From Terebella lapidaria (taxonomy: Eukaryota > Annelida > Polychaeta > Terebellida > Terebellidae), in contig OX424556.1 of the NCBI GenBank assembly GCA_949152475.1, positions 14,194,664 to 14,258,663 on the forward strand: 64,000 nt of DNA. Reading direction: 5' to 3'. This document shows positions 1 to 10,825 of the stretch, piece by piece. A program made the position numbers and the translations under genes. The first letter of the stretch is position 1. Each line of letters opens with the position of its first letter. A model generated the notes under the pieces. The model ran no database searches. It saw nothing but the letters and a program-made list of their open reading frames with translations, and was not told the origin of the DNA.

Positions 1-110
1 AATCATGTCATTTCTTCACTGTCGGTCAATAGCTGAAAAGCTACTGTTACCTGTTTTTACTATACCGACGTTAAATAAAGTTTTATTCTATTCTATTCTA
101 TAATTCTATG
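1..110 (+). mobile_element. LINE 3' tail remnant
   Basis: An AATAAA signal near 74 is followed by a (TATTC)n run to about 101. This is the usual 3' end of a Jockey/CR1-group non-LTR retrotransposon, whose tail is a short microsatellite rather than plain poly(A). The body of the element lies left of the window. Bases 111-480 hold nothing I recognise. Confidence 0.55.
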
Positions 111-484
111 TTGTCGGGTTGAGTCAAGTTCGGGGCTCTACTGTGTGAATGATCTTGACATTGACATAATGTCTTCCCTAAAAAACATTATTTCACGGTA
201 GCAAGACTTGTTGAAAGTTATAAAAGCCAGCATGGAGTCAAAATAACACACTTCCAGAATGATGTGTTGGTGTTCATATCTATTCCGACGGTACTCAAAG
301 TTTGTAGACACTTCTCATATGCGTATATATGATCGTCTATTTGTACAATATTGACCAAGATCAACCTGGCAAATATATTAAAAATCCGGGACAAATTGAA
401 GACGGTACTGAATTTTATTGACACCTTGGTATTTTTGATGTGCGTTTATCTACTCGATCAGGGATTATTATCCATATCAACTAC

Positions 485-2395
485 CAATTCACTAAATTCA
501 TTTCACACCGATGTTCGCCCTTCAACCTCTTATGTCTGCATTTGGACAAAGGCATGGCTGCAAAGATCTGATTTCTAAGATGAGCGAAGACTGTCAGAAA
601 GCGCTTGATAACCATTATCATATAACGGTTATAGCGATGGATCTATCAAAAGCATTTGACTGTATTCCATATGGCCATTTGATAGCCAAAGTGTATCACT
701 ACGGTATAAACATTAAGACATGCGAAATCATATCTCCAAAATAGAAAACAGCGCGTAAAAATGGGCTGCCATGAAAGTCCATGGGTGTCCGCTGTTAGAG
801 GAGTTCCCCAAGGAAGTATACTGGGTCCGCTGCTAATAACTATTTTTCAAAATGATTTCTTACTCCTAGATATAAATTCAATTATATACAATTATGTGGA
901 CGACAATACTATTGCATATATGGACAAAGGCTTATCTACGACAAAAGAGACGGTCCAATCACACGCCAGATTAGCCATAATATAGTTTGAAGAAATTTAA
1001 TGAGACCTAATCCAGCAAAGTTCCAAGTCTTGTTTCTTGGAAAAGATACCATGTGTCATAACCATATTTTGCTCACTGGAACTAAGATTCATGTTTCGGA
1101 GTCCATTACTATTTCATTAATAGAGCTTGATAATAAACTCAATTTTAATAAGTGTATTGGTCCCATTTGTTCCAAGGTATCTGAACAAATAAATGCCCTC
1201 ATTAGAATAAAGAACGACATTCTCTGCCCCTGATGACACCAGTGTGTCTCTTGATGAAGTAATTGGTCGGGCTTTGTTTCTATTTGCTAAATGTTATATG
1301 TTTGTTATTGGAATCATCAAAATTTGGCTGTATTGGTGGTAATCGATACTTACATTCATACCACTGAGCCGGTATCACTGCTGGTGGACGTTAAATCTGT
1401 TCCCGAGGATAACATCAACTCAGTAGCCTTTTGGCTTGTGATAAGGTACTTATGTACTTGTCATATATCTATTCCATGGGGTTTGTTTCGAATTTCTAAA
1501 TTATTTTCATAGGTTGTTGGGCAGTTGTATACTAATTCCATCAGGTGTACAGTAGAAACAACTACATTTACCACACTGTCTGCCCCCTGATGACGCCAGT
1601 GTGTCTCTTGGTCGGGCTTCGTTTCTATTGCTAAATGTTGTATGTTTGTTTTTCGAATCATCAATCATTTGGTTGTATTGGTGGTAATAGATCGATACTT
1701 ACATTGATGTAGACAGTCAAGAAACTATCTACAAAAGTCTCGTACATAGCGTCCAATATAAATTACTGCTGGATGTTTATCGGACGCACCATCCTGCATA
1801 AACTAAACAAACTAAATGAAAGGGCATTGAAAATGGTGCGCAACAATTGCTCATGCGATTACGAAACGCTTTTACGACAAAACAACACATTTGATGTCTT
1901 CAAAAATGGAAATGAAACACTCTCTATCGAAATGCTCAAGATTGATCAAAGAACGTGCCCAACCTATATAGGTGATCTATTTAAACCGAATGTTCCATCG
2001 TACTTATTCCGAGATACTAATACCTATATTAATATTATGCCCAGAATTAACACCAAACGGTTTGGCTATCACAGTATGGCATATATTGGATCAAAATTAT
2101 GGAATGATATTGATCCCATAATCAGAAGGTTCGAACTATACCTGTTCAAAAGTCAAATAAGAACGTGGCTAGATGTCAACAAATGTACAGACACCTTAGA
2201 TGTTTACTTTTAACCAATATTTGTACCATCTCATCGCACATACTATGTTTTTGTAAATGTATTCTCAGGTGGTACAGAAGCCTTGTGCTTGTTAACATTG
2301 TTGTGAACGTTGTCATCCTCTTTTAAACGACAATAAATATTATATCATCATGGACATCGTATACTAGTATATTAAAGGACAAAATTGAATTGAAA
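485..2395 (+). mobile_element. Degenerate LINE (RT domain and C-terminus), interrupted
   Basis: Translated pieces match the reverse transcriptase of a CR1/Jockey-type LINE. About 600-740 holds the block with MDLSKAFDCIP. About 780-930 holds GVPQGSILGPLL and the catalytic box as YVDDNT in place of the usual YADDNT. About 1000-1225 follows the RT palm. After an unrelated repeat (about 1229-1730), 1740-2213 gives the C-terminal region (LNERALKMVRNN and GSKLWNDI). A 3' UTR and a short TTGAA-type tail end near 2395. Several frameshifts and stops separate the blocks, so the copy is dead. The family is related to, but distinct from, the LINE at 24.3 kb. Confidence 0.8.
1229..1730 (+). repeat. Dispersed repeat, two head-to-tail copies inside a LINE
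   Basis: Two related stretches (about 1229-1365 and 1577-1710) share CTGATGACRCCAGTGTGTCTC and TATTGGTGGTAAT. They are joined by a segment with TAGGTTGTTGGGCAGTTGTA. Relatives occur at about 28035-28165 on the other strand and at 30600-30905. It encodes no protein I recognise and its ends are not sharp. It splits the LINE frame, so it came later than that LINE. Confidence 0.6.
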
Positions 2396-2417
2396 TCAAC
2401 TCTAGAAATGAACGCAC

Positions 2418-2800
2418 AATTAATTGACTCCTTTTATCCGGGGAGATCTGGTGCTCTTCACCAGGTATCTTGTAAAAAGTCAAGTACCTGTGACATCTGA
2501 TGCTGTGTACGTACTAGACTATAATGATTTTACTATACCATGCAATGATACCCGACAGGAATACTTTGTTTCCAGTTCACCAGTTCGACACACGTGAAGG
2601 CACCATATTCCATACTCACAACATGACATACCTGACACGGAAACTGTATCTTGTTTGTACTAGGATATATACCATAGCATGTACCTTGTTTCGGGAGGAG
2701 GAGGGGGGGGCGGGGGGGTAGTCGGAGGTATCGTCGTACGTACATGTATGGCATCCATGGAATTACCAATTACACCGAAGGAATTAGCCACTTGTATCAG
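2418..2800. repeat. Dispersed ~300-bp repeat, copy 1
   Basis: This stretch is clearly similar to 7380-7700: shared blocks include CAGTTCACCAGTTCGA, GGAAACTGTATCTTGTTTGT and GGTATCGTC. It contains a G-run at about 2703-2718. No terminal repeats or coding potential were found, and the short open frames on both strands here are accidental. Confidence 0.6.
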
Positions 2801-2863
2801 GATATCTAATACAAAACAGTTGACACAAAACGATTTCTGTGGCCAGTAAGGGTCATGTATCTC

Positions 2864-3243
2864 AGTTATCATCTATTCACCGTAACGTTGTTTACCTGCG
2901 TTTAGTTCACCGTATTTTCAACATAAAAGGATAAAGACTGGTGCCCAAGATCTCCATAAACCTTACGAGTGAGTGTTTTTTTTTTTCATAATACTTTTAA
3001 GAAATTTACGAAAAATACTTTGAGTTGGTAAATGTTTCCATAACCCCATATATCAAAACCATACAGTAATATTGGCATGATAAAGTAGTGAAATAATTTC
3101 ATCTGAATTTCAATACAACTGCTTACAAGACTGTTCAACGCCTTATTGGCTTGATCCCATGCTTAGAGACATAGTCTTAATTTGCGATGACTCGGTTATC
3201 ATCTATTCACCGTAATGTTGTTTACCTGCGTTTAGTTCACCGG
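2864..3243 (-). mobile_element. LINE fragment flanked by ~50-bp direct repeats
   Basis: A stretch starting GTTATCATCTATTCACCGTA occurs at about 2867-2914 and again at 3197-3243, nearly unchanged. Between them, the minus strand from about 3150 to 2990 reads ANKALNSLVSS then LLYGFDIWGYG, the C-terminal (L/Y)YG..WG region of a LINE ORF2. The direct repeats may mark a local duplication rather than a target-site duplication, since 50 bp is too long for ordinary LINE insertion. Confidence 0.6.
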
Positions 3244-3309
3244 TCAATAAGAACATGTCCAATGTATTACCTTTGCATAAAATGTGATACCTTTCACAAT
3301 GGATGCATT

Positions 3310-3925
3310 AATGCAATGTAATGCTTTATTCTCAGGTCGCCCCCGGTCAGGGACATTGGAGAAGTAACAAATTTACAAGTGATGAAAAACAACAACACAG
3401 TAGTAACTACGTTATCATAGTAGGTGAGATAATCACAAAATGAGTTACGAGTGATAACTAAACAATTACATCATATAACTATACAAAATATCATTAATTT
3501 TAGACATAAAACTAGCCAATTTTCTTAGTAGTACACGTCTCCTGCCTGACAATAATTCATTCATTTTCACAGTGTTAGGGTTACGTCGGTGATAAGGAGA
3601 TAAATACAGTTTTCTTGATTCTCGGAAGGCAGAGCATTTGAAGAGATTGTGAAATTTATCGCCTGTTTCTTCTAAATTACATAAAAGACAGGTATTAGAG
3701 AATTGTGTATCGCGAATTGTGTATTTGTAAAAATAATATCTAGGTCAGACAACCACAAGTTACCAAATCCACGGGGATCAAGCAAGAATTTAGCATGAAG
3801 CAACCACTTAGATTCAAAACTACCAACACATTGCATACATTTTGAGAGTCTATACATAACGTGGGGCAATTTACTGTGGTTCCTTGTTATCAATCTACTC
3901 CTACGGTGGTTGATTCATGCCATAA
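3310..3925 (-). mobile_element. LINE 3' portion, minus strand
   Basis: The minus strand from about 3893 to 3470 encodes the C-terminus of a LINE ORF2. First comes a KLPHVMYRLSKCMQC / FESKWLLHAKFLLD block, then CLLCNLEETGDKFHNLFKC, a C..C...H...C arrangement typical of LINE tails in marine invertebrates. A stop near 3470 is followed by a 3' UTR with AATAAAGC and an ATTGC-like tail near 3310-3335. The reading frame holds for most of the fragment, with a break near 3675. Confidence 0.75.
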
Positions 3926-3974
3926 TGCGTTTTTCCTGAACAGTTTTCGTTGTGAATTTTAATAATTGTGACGA

Positions 3975-4190
3975 CGCAAGTATTTAAATCGCGACCAAAA
4001 TCTTTAAATCCGCGACAAAAACGTTTTCGCTGCGGCGAAAACATTCTCGCCGCAAATTAAATACTTTTAGCTGCGGCAAAAACATTATCGTCGCGATCAA
4101 ACTCATTTTCGCTGCAGCGAAATACTTATAGCCGCGATCAAAACATTCTTGCTGCAGCGAAAATGATTATCGCCGCGGCGAGAATGGCCA
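3975..4190. repeat. CpG-rich array of short palindromes
   Basis: About eight spaced copies of a GCGGCGA/TCGCCGC-like box (for example CGCTGCGGCGAAAACATT, TCGCCGCAAATTAAATAC, GCCGCGGCGAGAATGG) alternate with AT-rich spacers ending in AAAACATT or AAATACTT. Many boxes are self-complementary, so single strands could form a series of small hairpins. No gene is seen. The pattern is unlike the surrounding AT-rich DNA. Confidence 0.6.
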
Positions 4191-4285
4191 TACTTGTTTA
4201 GAACATTTTTCTTTCATCACCTCAAAGAGAACAAATTATTTATTATTGCAATTATCGACGTGATGACTAATTGACAGGCCTAATA

Positions 4286-4365
4286 CTGTTACCATCATCA
4301 TGTTGAGATATTGATTGTACCAATAGAAACCCGAAGGTGAATAGCTCCGCAATAGACAATTGACA
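4286..4365. repeat. Short dispersed repeat shared with 7800-7870
   Basis: Both sites carry TTGATTRTACC, ATAGAAAYCCGAAG and GAATARCT in the same order. The shared stretch lies just outside the inverted-repeat element at 4384. Confidence 0.4.
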
Positions 4366-4383
4366 CGCGAAATCTCACTGGTG

Positions 4384-5105
4384 AATCCCGGTTACGACCT
4401 GCGTCATGCGACCTGCGAGCTATTTAACTGCGACCTGGGACAATTTGCCAGACACAACATGAAATGATCTTGTATATAGGGCATAAGACACCATTTCTAG
4501 TGGCATTCACTCCCCATGTTAAACCTACCTTACGATGAACACTGTACAGCGTTCCCTGCGATACTTGGGGCTTAGCGATAAAATCCCACAAATACCCCCA
4601 CCAATGTGCCTAACAAAAAATGTACATTTCAATATGGATCGAAATATTCAGTTTTGGGGTACAGTTTCTTGGAAATTACCTAATATATTGGTCAACCACA
4701 AGTGCAGTACGAATATATCACTTACATTTCACTTTCACATCGTCCATTCACACACATAATATACAATACTCACTGATATTGTCGAAGCGTATCCTCACCG
4801 TGACCATGCGGAAGCCACGTGTTTTTGTTTATTTACAAAATCGTAATTACTTAATTACGCATGTTTGGTCTATATGACTTATTCCATAGTAAACCAACGG
4901 AAAATGTGTATACCAAGTATTCAATTCGCATTTTGTTGCACGCAGGTCAGTTTGTAACGTAGCTCGCATGCTGCAGGTCGCAGTTCATAGCTCGCAGGTC
5001 GCAGTCTATAGCTCGCAGGTCGCAGTTAAAAGCTCGCAGGTCACATATCCATATCAGTTTACGGCTCGCAGGTAGCAGCTCGCATGTCGTGACCGGGATT
5101 CCATA
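4384..5105. mobile_element. Non-autonomous inverted-repeat DNA transposon
   Basis: The left end reads AATCCCGGTTACGACCTGCG and the right end is its inverse with few changes (CATGTCGTGACCGGGATT). Subterminal repeats also mirror each other: GCGACCTGCGAGCT on the left, and three to four ~20-bp tandem units of GCTCGCAGGTCGCAG on the right (4950-5045). CACTGGTG flanks both sides (4376-4383 and 5106-5113), which fits an 8-bp hAT-type target duplication. However, the terminal repeat is offset by five bases (CCATA) on the right, so the exact ends are uncertain. The interior has no recognisable transposase. Confidence 0.65.
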
Positions 5106-5532
5106 CACTGGTGTTGTACAGAATAAAAAATGTGTAAAATATGAAATATTCCTAGCAGGACATTGTCAAGCTTGGAGATGGTGTCGAGAGACATTTATGT
5201 AGGTGTATCCCCCTGATGCCCTGTTGTCCAAAATATGTTGTTTCAGACACAATATTATTATTGTTGGGCCAGTGTCTTTCATCAATGTCAGTAATAAAAA
5301 TTCTAAGATTTAACTATTGTTATTCCATGCAGTAATAGATCTGCTTTTAACACCTAAAATATTCGTGAACTTATTTTTTACTAAATATTCTGCAGAAAAG
5401 CTTGTCACAAGATTGGAATCTGAAACCCAATGCCCAACACTACAAGTGATTTCTATATCTACATTCGCTGATAATCAATATGTGTTAACTGTTGTAATAA
5501 GTTAGCGATATTAACTAATCAATATTAATACT

Positions 5533-5571
5533 CCCCCCCCCCCCCCCCGAAAAAAAAAACAAAAAAAACAA
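5533..5571. repeat. Poly(C) then A-rich low-complexity run
   Basis: Sixteen C residues are followed by A-rich sequence broken by G and C. Simple sequence, prone to length error. The flanks (5106-5532 and 5572-5816) hold no recognised gene. Confidence 0.8.
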
Positions 5572-5816
5572 AAACAATAGACTTCGTGTCTGAGTATTGC
5601 TCAACATGCCAATTAACTAGACGCTTCCGGTCGCCTACGACCGCTTGGGTGTATCCCCCGTAGCCTTATCATCCCTGTTGCCCCAAATATATCCCTGATG
5701 TACATTGTGAGTGTGAAACCTTTCAAGCTTATTGAAGGTCGAATTCAAGATCACCATTAAAATCACTGCATTCGAATTTCCATTTCGACATGTTCGAAAA
5801 AAATAACGAAATTACA

Positions 5817-6110
5817 GCCAGATAAAAGTTCTCACCTAAAGCTATATTTCAACTCAGAATATTTGACAAACTTGGTTCCAAGTTGCGAGATGACTAAATT
5901 GGAGCCAGATCGAACTTTTCACTATAAGTTATATTTCAACTCATACTATGTGCCAAACTTGGTTCCAAGTTGAAATTCAAAGTAGAAGTTGACCAAAACT
6001 ACATTTCAAGATGACGAAATTGGAGCCAGATCAACTTTTAACCATGGTTTAAATTTTAATTCATAATATGTGCCAAACTTGGTTTCAAGTTGAAATTCGA
6101 AGTAAAAATT
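5817..6110. repeat. Imperfect ~100-bp tandem repeat, three units
   Basis: Three units each contain GAGCCAGAT-ACTTTT, TATATTTCAACTCA and a stretch like GCCAAACTTGGTTCCAAGTT. The last is itself a near palindrome (ACTTGG..CCAAGT). Units begin near 5817, 5898 and 6021. Confidence 0.65.
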
Positions 6111-6112
6111 GC

Positions 6113-6545
6113 CTTTACTGGTAAAAATAATGTTAACTTATCCGGTTACACCCATGAAATCTCTACTGGACAAAAATTTTAAATTGTTGAGCTCAATAAT
6201 AAATGTTTCTTGTCTTAACTATTTTTCTTGAGGTCAATAATAGACTTAACTAGTAAAAATGATGTTAACTTATTCGGCTACAGCCATGAAATCTCTACTG
6301 CACAGAAGCTTTACCTGGTTGAGCCCAATAATAGATGTTTCTTGTCTTAACTATTTTTATTGTGGTCAATAATAGACTTAACTAGTAAAAATAATGTTAA
6401 CTTATTCGGTTACACCTGTGAAATCTCTACTGGACAAAACCTTTACCTTGTTGAGCTCAATAATAAATGTTTCTCGTCTTAACTATTTTTATTGTGGACA
6501 ATAATAGACTTAACTAGTAAAACCAATGTTAACTTATTCAGTAAT
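6113..6545. repeat. 132-bp satellite, about 3.3 units
   Basis: AACTAGTAAAA recurs at 6248, 6380 and 6512, a constant 132-bp spacing, with a weaker first unit from 6113. Each unit holds ATGTTAACTTATTCGG, GAAATCTCTACTG, AATAATAAATGTTTCT and AACTATTTTTATTG. The same monomer appears at 48358-49075. No terminal repeats of a carrier element are evident here. Confidence 0.85.
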
Positions 6546-6719
6546 ATTGTTCTTTTTTCACCAAAAACATCAGTTACGTATTCTGAACAAGAATCCAGTG
6601 CAATTTGCTTTCATAGTACAGGTTATTGGAGTGATCACACATGTCAAAGTAGGTATTTTAATTGTCGTAATAAGTTAACCTCTCAAACTTATTAATATTT
6701 ATTCGATCATTCTGAAAAA

Positions 6720-7095
6720 CAATAGGTTTCGTGTGATGGTCTTTCTCATTGAGCCTGTGCGATTTCATCATCATTCATTGAAAACTCCCACCCGTAGAGC
6801 GTTCACAACACATGTGTGTTAAATAGGCTAATTTGAGCACAAAATGTTACGCCAATCGGCTATTTTGGTTGCTATGGCAACCAAAATCGAAAGGTGTCCA
6901 GATCTCACCATAAGACATGTCCATATGAAATATTATCAAAATCGGTTCATATTTGCAAGCTGCAGCGCGTTCACAAGAAAGTGTCTGCGGACGCGGCGGC
7001 GGCGGCGGCGGTGGCGTGACGATCGTAAATCCATAGTATCCACCGAACTTTGTTCGGGGGATACATTTATGGGTTGGTGGCAACAGGCCTCAATA
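6720..7095 (+). repeat. Probable dispersed repeat with a CGG-triplet run
   Basis: The stretch contains TTGCTATGGCAACC (a palindromic core), a (CGG)n run at about 6991-7013 and a small hairpin CCGAACTTTGTTCGG. The 84-residue open frame across it has an arginine run produced by the triplet and matches nothing I know. Confidence 0.4.
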
Positions 7096-7379
7096 TAAAC
7101 TCTACTGCATTACCGGATTGCATCAAAAACAAAACAGAGTCAAGTTTCTCATGAAATCCGCATTGAATACGGTTGGGAATATCTCTGCATGTTAATGGCA
7201 GATGATATTCAATTCAACAGCTGTTCAACGTCCTTGACATGCGAATAATTGAAGAGCTTGCTAAATGTTTCTATTGAAGGCTTGTACCGGACAGTCATGA
7301 TGATATCAAAATTGATCTCCGCTGACGTTTTGTGCTAAAGGCGAGGTTTTGGCTACCAATAGCGAAAGAGCATGCCACT

Positions 7380-7700
7380 TATTAACGGTCAGGTACATAT
7401 GACATCCGAGGCTGTGTATGTAGGCCTGACTACATTTAGATTGTAATGATTTTCTAACATTACACAAGGATACCCCACAGAAAGACCTACAGATTTTCAG
7501 TTCACCAGTTCGAGACACGTAAAGTGAAGACACTCCATGCTCATAACAAGACATACCTGACCCGGAAACTGTATCTTGTTTGTATCCGGATATATATATA
7601 GCATAGTGTGTACCTTGTTTGGAAGGGTCAGAGGTATCGTCCTACGCATGGCACCGATGGAATTACCCATTATACAAGAGGATTTATGATACAGAACAAA
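7380..7700. repeat. Dispersed ~300-bp repeat, copy 2
   Basis: Diverged partner of 2418-2800 in the same orientation, sharing CAGTTCACCAGTTCGA and CCGGAAACTGTATCTTGTTT. It lacks the G-run found in copy 1. Confidence 0.6.
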
Positions 7701-7980
7701 TTTTCCCTTCGCATAAAATAAGATGCTCTTCACAATGAATGCAATAATATACACGGACTACCGAATAATTACTTGTAGAGCCGACGGGCTCAATTCTGTA
7801 CCAGCACTATCGTGAAATGTTGATTATACCTATAGAAATCCGAAGACGAATAACTTTGCAATAGAAACAGAATCCAACAATACAATGACACCCGGAAGAG
7901 AAGTGCATTGGCGTCATTGAGGATGAAGTGTACCAGATTTTAACATGGCTGGCCACTGTCGTCTCATACACACTAGTTTG

Positions 7981-8746
7981 CAGAGGATGACGTTTGTCAG
8001 ACAACAATGGATGGTCGGAAAAAAAACTCTCTTTCCACACAATGGCTTCTGCAGACCCTAAATGCTAGTTCATTTTCATTTTTCACCATCTTACTAGGTA
8101 AATGACATAAAAATGCAATATATTTTAAAGACATCTCGTTCATAATCGAGTCATATATCCAGGAATTCAGAAGAATTCACCTTGGTACTTTTTCTGTAAA
8201 TTGATTCTTATCTGCTGAGCTTGTTATGATCGAAAGGAACTGCTTTTACTATCGATCTGGCCCCCTCTCATGGTTTCTACACATATCAATCGCTCCTTGG
8301 TTGGAAATGTAATTTTCACCGATTTCATTGTCAGACATTTTTAATTCTGAAGCAGCCAACAGCCAGAGGATGACGTTTGTCAGACAACAATGGACGGTCG
8401 GAAAAAAACTCTCTTTCCACACAATGGCTTCTGCAGACCCTAAATGCAAGTTCATTTTCATTTTTCACCATCTTACTAGGTAAATGACATAAAAATGCAA
8501 TATATTTCAAAGACATCTCGTTCATAATCGAGTCATATATCCAGGAATTCAGAAGAATTCACCTTGGTACTTTTTCTGTGAATTGATTCTTATCTGCTGA
8601 GCTTGTTATGATCGAAAGGAACTGCTTTTACTATCGATCTGGCCCCCTCTCAGGGTTTCTACACATACCAATCGCTCCTTGGTTGGAAATGTAATTTTCA
8701 CCGGTTTCATTGTCAGACATTTTTAATTTTGAAGCAGCCAACAGCC
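7981..8746. repeat. Recent 383-bp tandem duplication
   Basis: 7981-8363 and 8364-8746 are two direct copies starting CAGAGGATGACGTTTGTC, with a constant 383-bp offset. I count only about nine differences, roughly 2 percent, so the event is young. No gene is recognised in the unit. Confidence 0.9.
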
Positions 8747-9102
8747 ACAGGTACTGAGCAATGACAAAATTAGATTATCCAGCATCAAAAACATGGGTAT
8801 AGACACCAAACCATGTCTCTACCTGCAATAGAAGCCGAGTTATGGCCCAAAACATGATTTCCTTATTTTCGATGGCGTCCATTTTGAGAAAGGCCCAAAA
8901 ACATTTTTGCCAGTGATGAGTCTCTAGAAACATCTGTAATAATCAATAATAGTATAAAATCAAACTAAAAAATTTGATTTTAGATGATCATGGGAGGACG
9001 GGGGGCAGGCACACCTTGTACATGCCCGCCTACGAGATCCGTACAGCCGTAGATAAGTTATCTAAACTCAAGCAAAAAAAAATTAGCCCAAAGGCTAAGA
9101 TA
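8747..9102. other. No recognised gene
   Basis: The 70-codon frame from 8974 (RTGGRHTLYMPAYEIRT) matches no family I know. TTAGCCCAAAGGCTAA at about 9083-9098 is a perfect hairpin just outside the element that begins at 9103. Confidence 0.4.
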
Positions 9103-10476
9103 GGTTACCGGACAATTTTGGTTTGGCCATGGCAGCATTGGCAGGTAACAGACCTTGAGATTTACCAATCAAGGTTCACAGTGTGAACATATGACCTTGA
9201 GATTTACCAATCAAGGTCATCCGTGTGAACTTCCATGTCACCATTACATTATATTATACACGTATGTGTGTAGTATTTGATATTCTATATGTTCCTAATA
9301 CAAAGATATATCTGGGTGGAATCGTTTAGGCCGCTCAGGTCAATTTACACATTCCGAGTCAGACATTTGGCACTCAAGGTCATCTGATGTCAAGTTCAAG
9401 GTCATCATTAGTTGTGCCATATATGTCTTCCTATATGTTCATAATGCAAACATAAGCTCTATCCGCAAGCATTTCATCTATAGAGGCAAATCTGGGCAAT
9501 TTTTTTTACCCCAAAATGGCTGTGTTGACCTTTCAAGGTCATTGAATGTCAATTTCAAGGTCACCACACAAATCGCCATATAAGACTTAACATTTGAAAG
9601 TGCCAATTTCTAAGCTGTATCTTCAAGTGTTCTATGAGTATAGTCCTGACAGCTCCCATCAGTAAGGAAAAAAGTGTCGAAAATTTTCTAAGTCCAAATT
9701 TTTTTTCAAAGGGTGAAAAAAATTTTTCGCCTAGAAATGGCCCAAAATGGATATTAATGCGATTTGGGGTTTACCAATTTTTTTTTCGCCAACTTGTCAA
9801 AAATTCAAAATGGCCGCCACACGGATACCGGCGATTCAAGGGCAACGAAACTTATACATATCAGAGAGGTATATAAGGGGAATCTTTTAAATCAAAAATC
9901 TCAAAACTGTCTCAACAGTTTTTGAGAAAATGGCCGCCAAAGTTCAAAATTGGGCATTTTTCGACGAAAATGTCCGCCATTTCAAGGAAAATGCGAAAAT
10001 CAAAAAACAAAAAAAAACCTTTCCCGGGAATATTTTTAGCTATTTTTGTGCAAAATTTCAGAAAGATTCGACCGTAAACTTTAAAGATAAAAATGTGGAT
10101 GGACGACTGACGACGGACGTGCGAACGGATGGGCGTTACGGGCGGACCCAATGTTAAATTTCCTATCTTAACTTTCCCCGCAAGTCCTGAAAACATCCCC
10201 GTAAGACCGCACTTTTGGCTTAAACTGTGGTTGTGGGGCGTTTTCAGCTTTATTTCCCCCTAAGAAATCCCCGTAAACCCTTCTAGTATGCCCGGACGGA
10301 CGGACGGACGGCTAGACGGACGGACGCCGGAAAAAAATCCCCGTAAAACCGCACTTTTGGCTTAAACTGTCGTTTAAACCGTAAACCCTTCTGGTATGCC
10401 CGGACGGACGGCTAGACGGACGGACGCCGGACGCAACGCCATGCCAATAGGTTATCGGACCATAGGTCCGGTAACC
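9103..10476. mobile_element. Inverted-repeat element with TCAAGGTCA boxes and GGAC repeats
   Basis: GGTTACCGGAC at 9103 is mirrored by GTCCGGTAACC ending at 10476. The right end is itself a hairpin of about 27 bp with a GGACCATAGGTCC centre. The left part has a ~41-bp duplication (GACCTTGAGATTTACCAATC twice, 9151-9232) and many AAGGTCA boxes. The middle holds AAAATGGCCGCCA repeats. The right part has (GGAC)n-rich stretches with GGCTAGACGGACGG. It resembles foldback or MITE-like repeats of marine invertebrates. No transposase is seen. An inverted relative lies at 43129-44150. Confidence 0.6.
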
Positions 10477-10825
10477 AAAAAATGTTTTGGGATATATTGC
10501 TGCAGAATAATCAATATAATTATCTTTGTTCGTCATAAGTGAGTTGGCCTTGTTATTCCGGTCTGTTTAATACCACGGTTGTTGATATTGGATAATATTT
10601 GACATGCACAGGTAGAAATAACCAATTTCCCAAACCGGCCGTTTAAGAATAATGGCTGTCATATCCGCCACAGGCCATATTGAGAGTGGCTCCCTACCTT
10701 ATATTGACCAGTGAGTGATACTCTACCCCTCTGCAAAGTTTCATGCTTTTATCACAATGTGAACAATTCGTCCAAAATTATAAGAACCTTTGGGCATTGC
10801 TGTCAGACACACCTACGATCGAACC

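Noticed and set aside
9634-10196. Overlapping frames on both strands
   Set aside because: Low-complexity AAAATGGCCGCC and A/T-rich repeat sequence gives them; no protein features.
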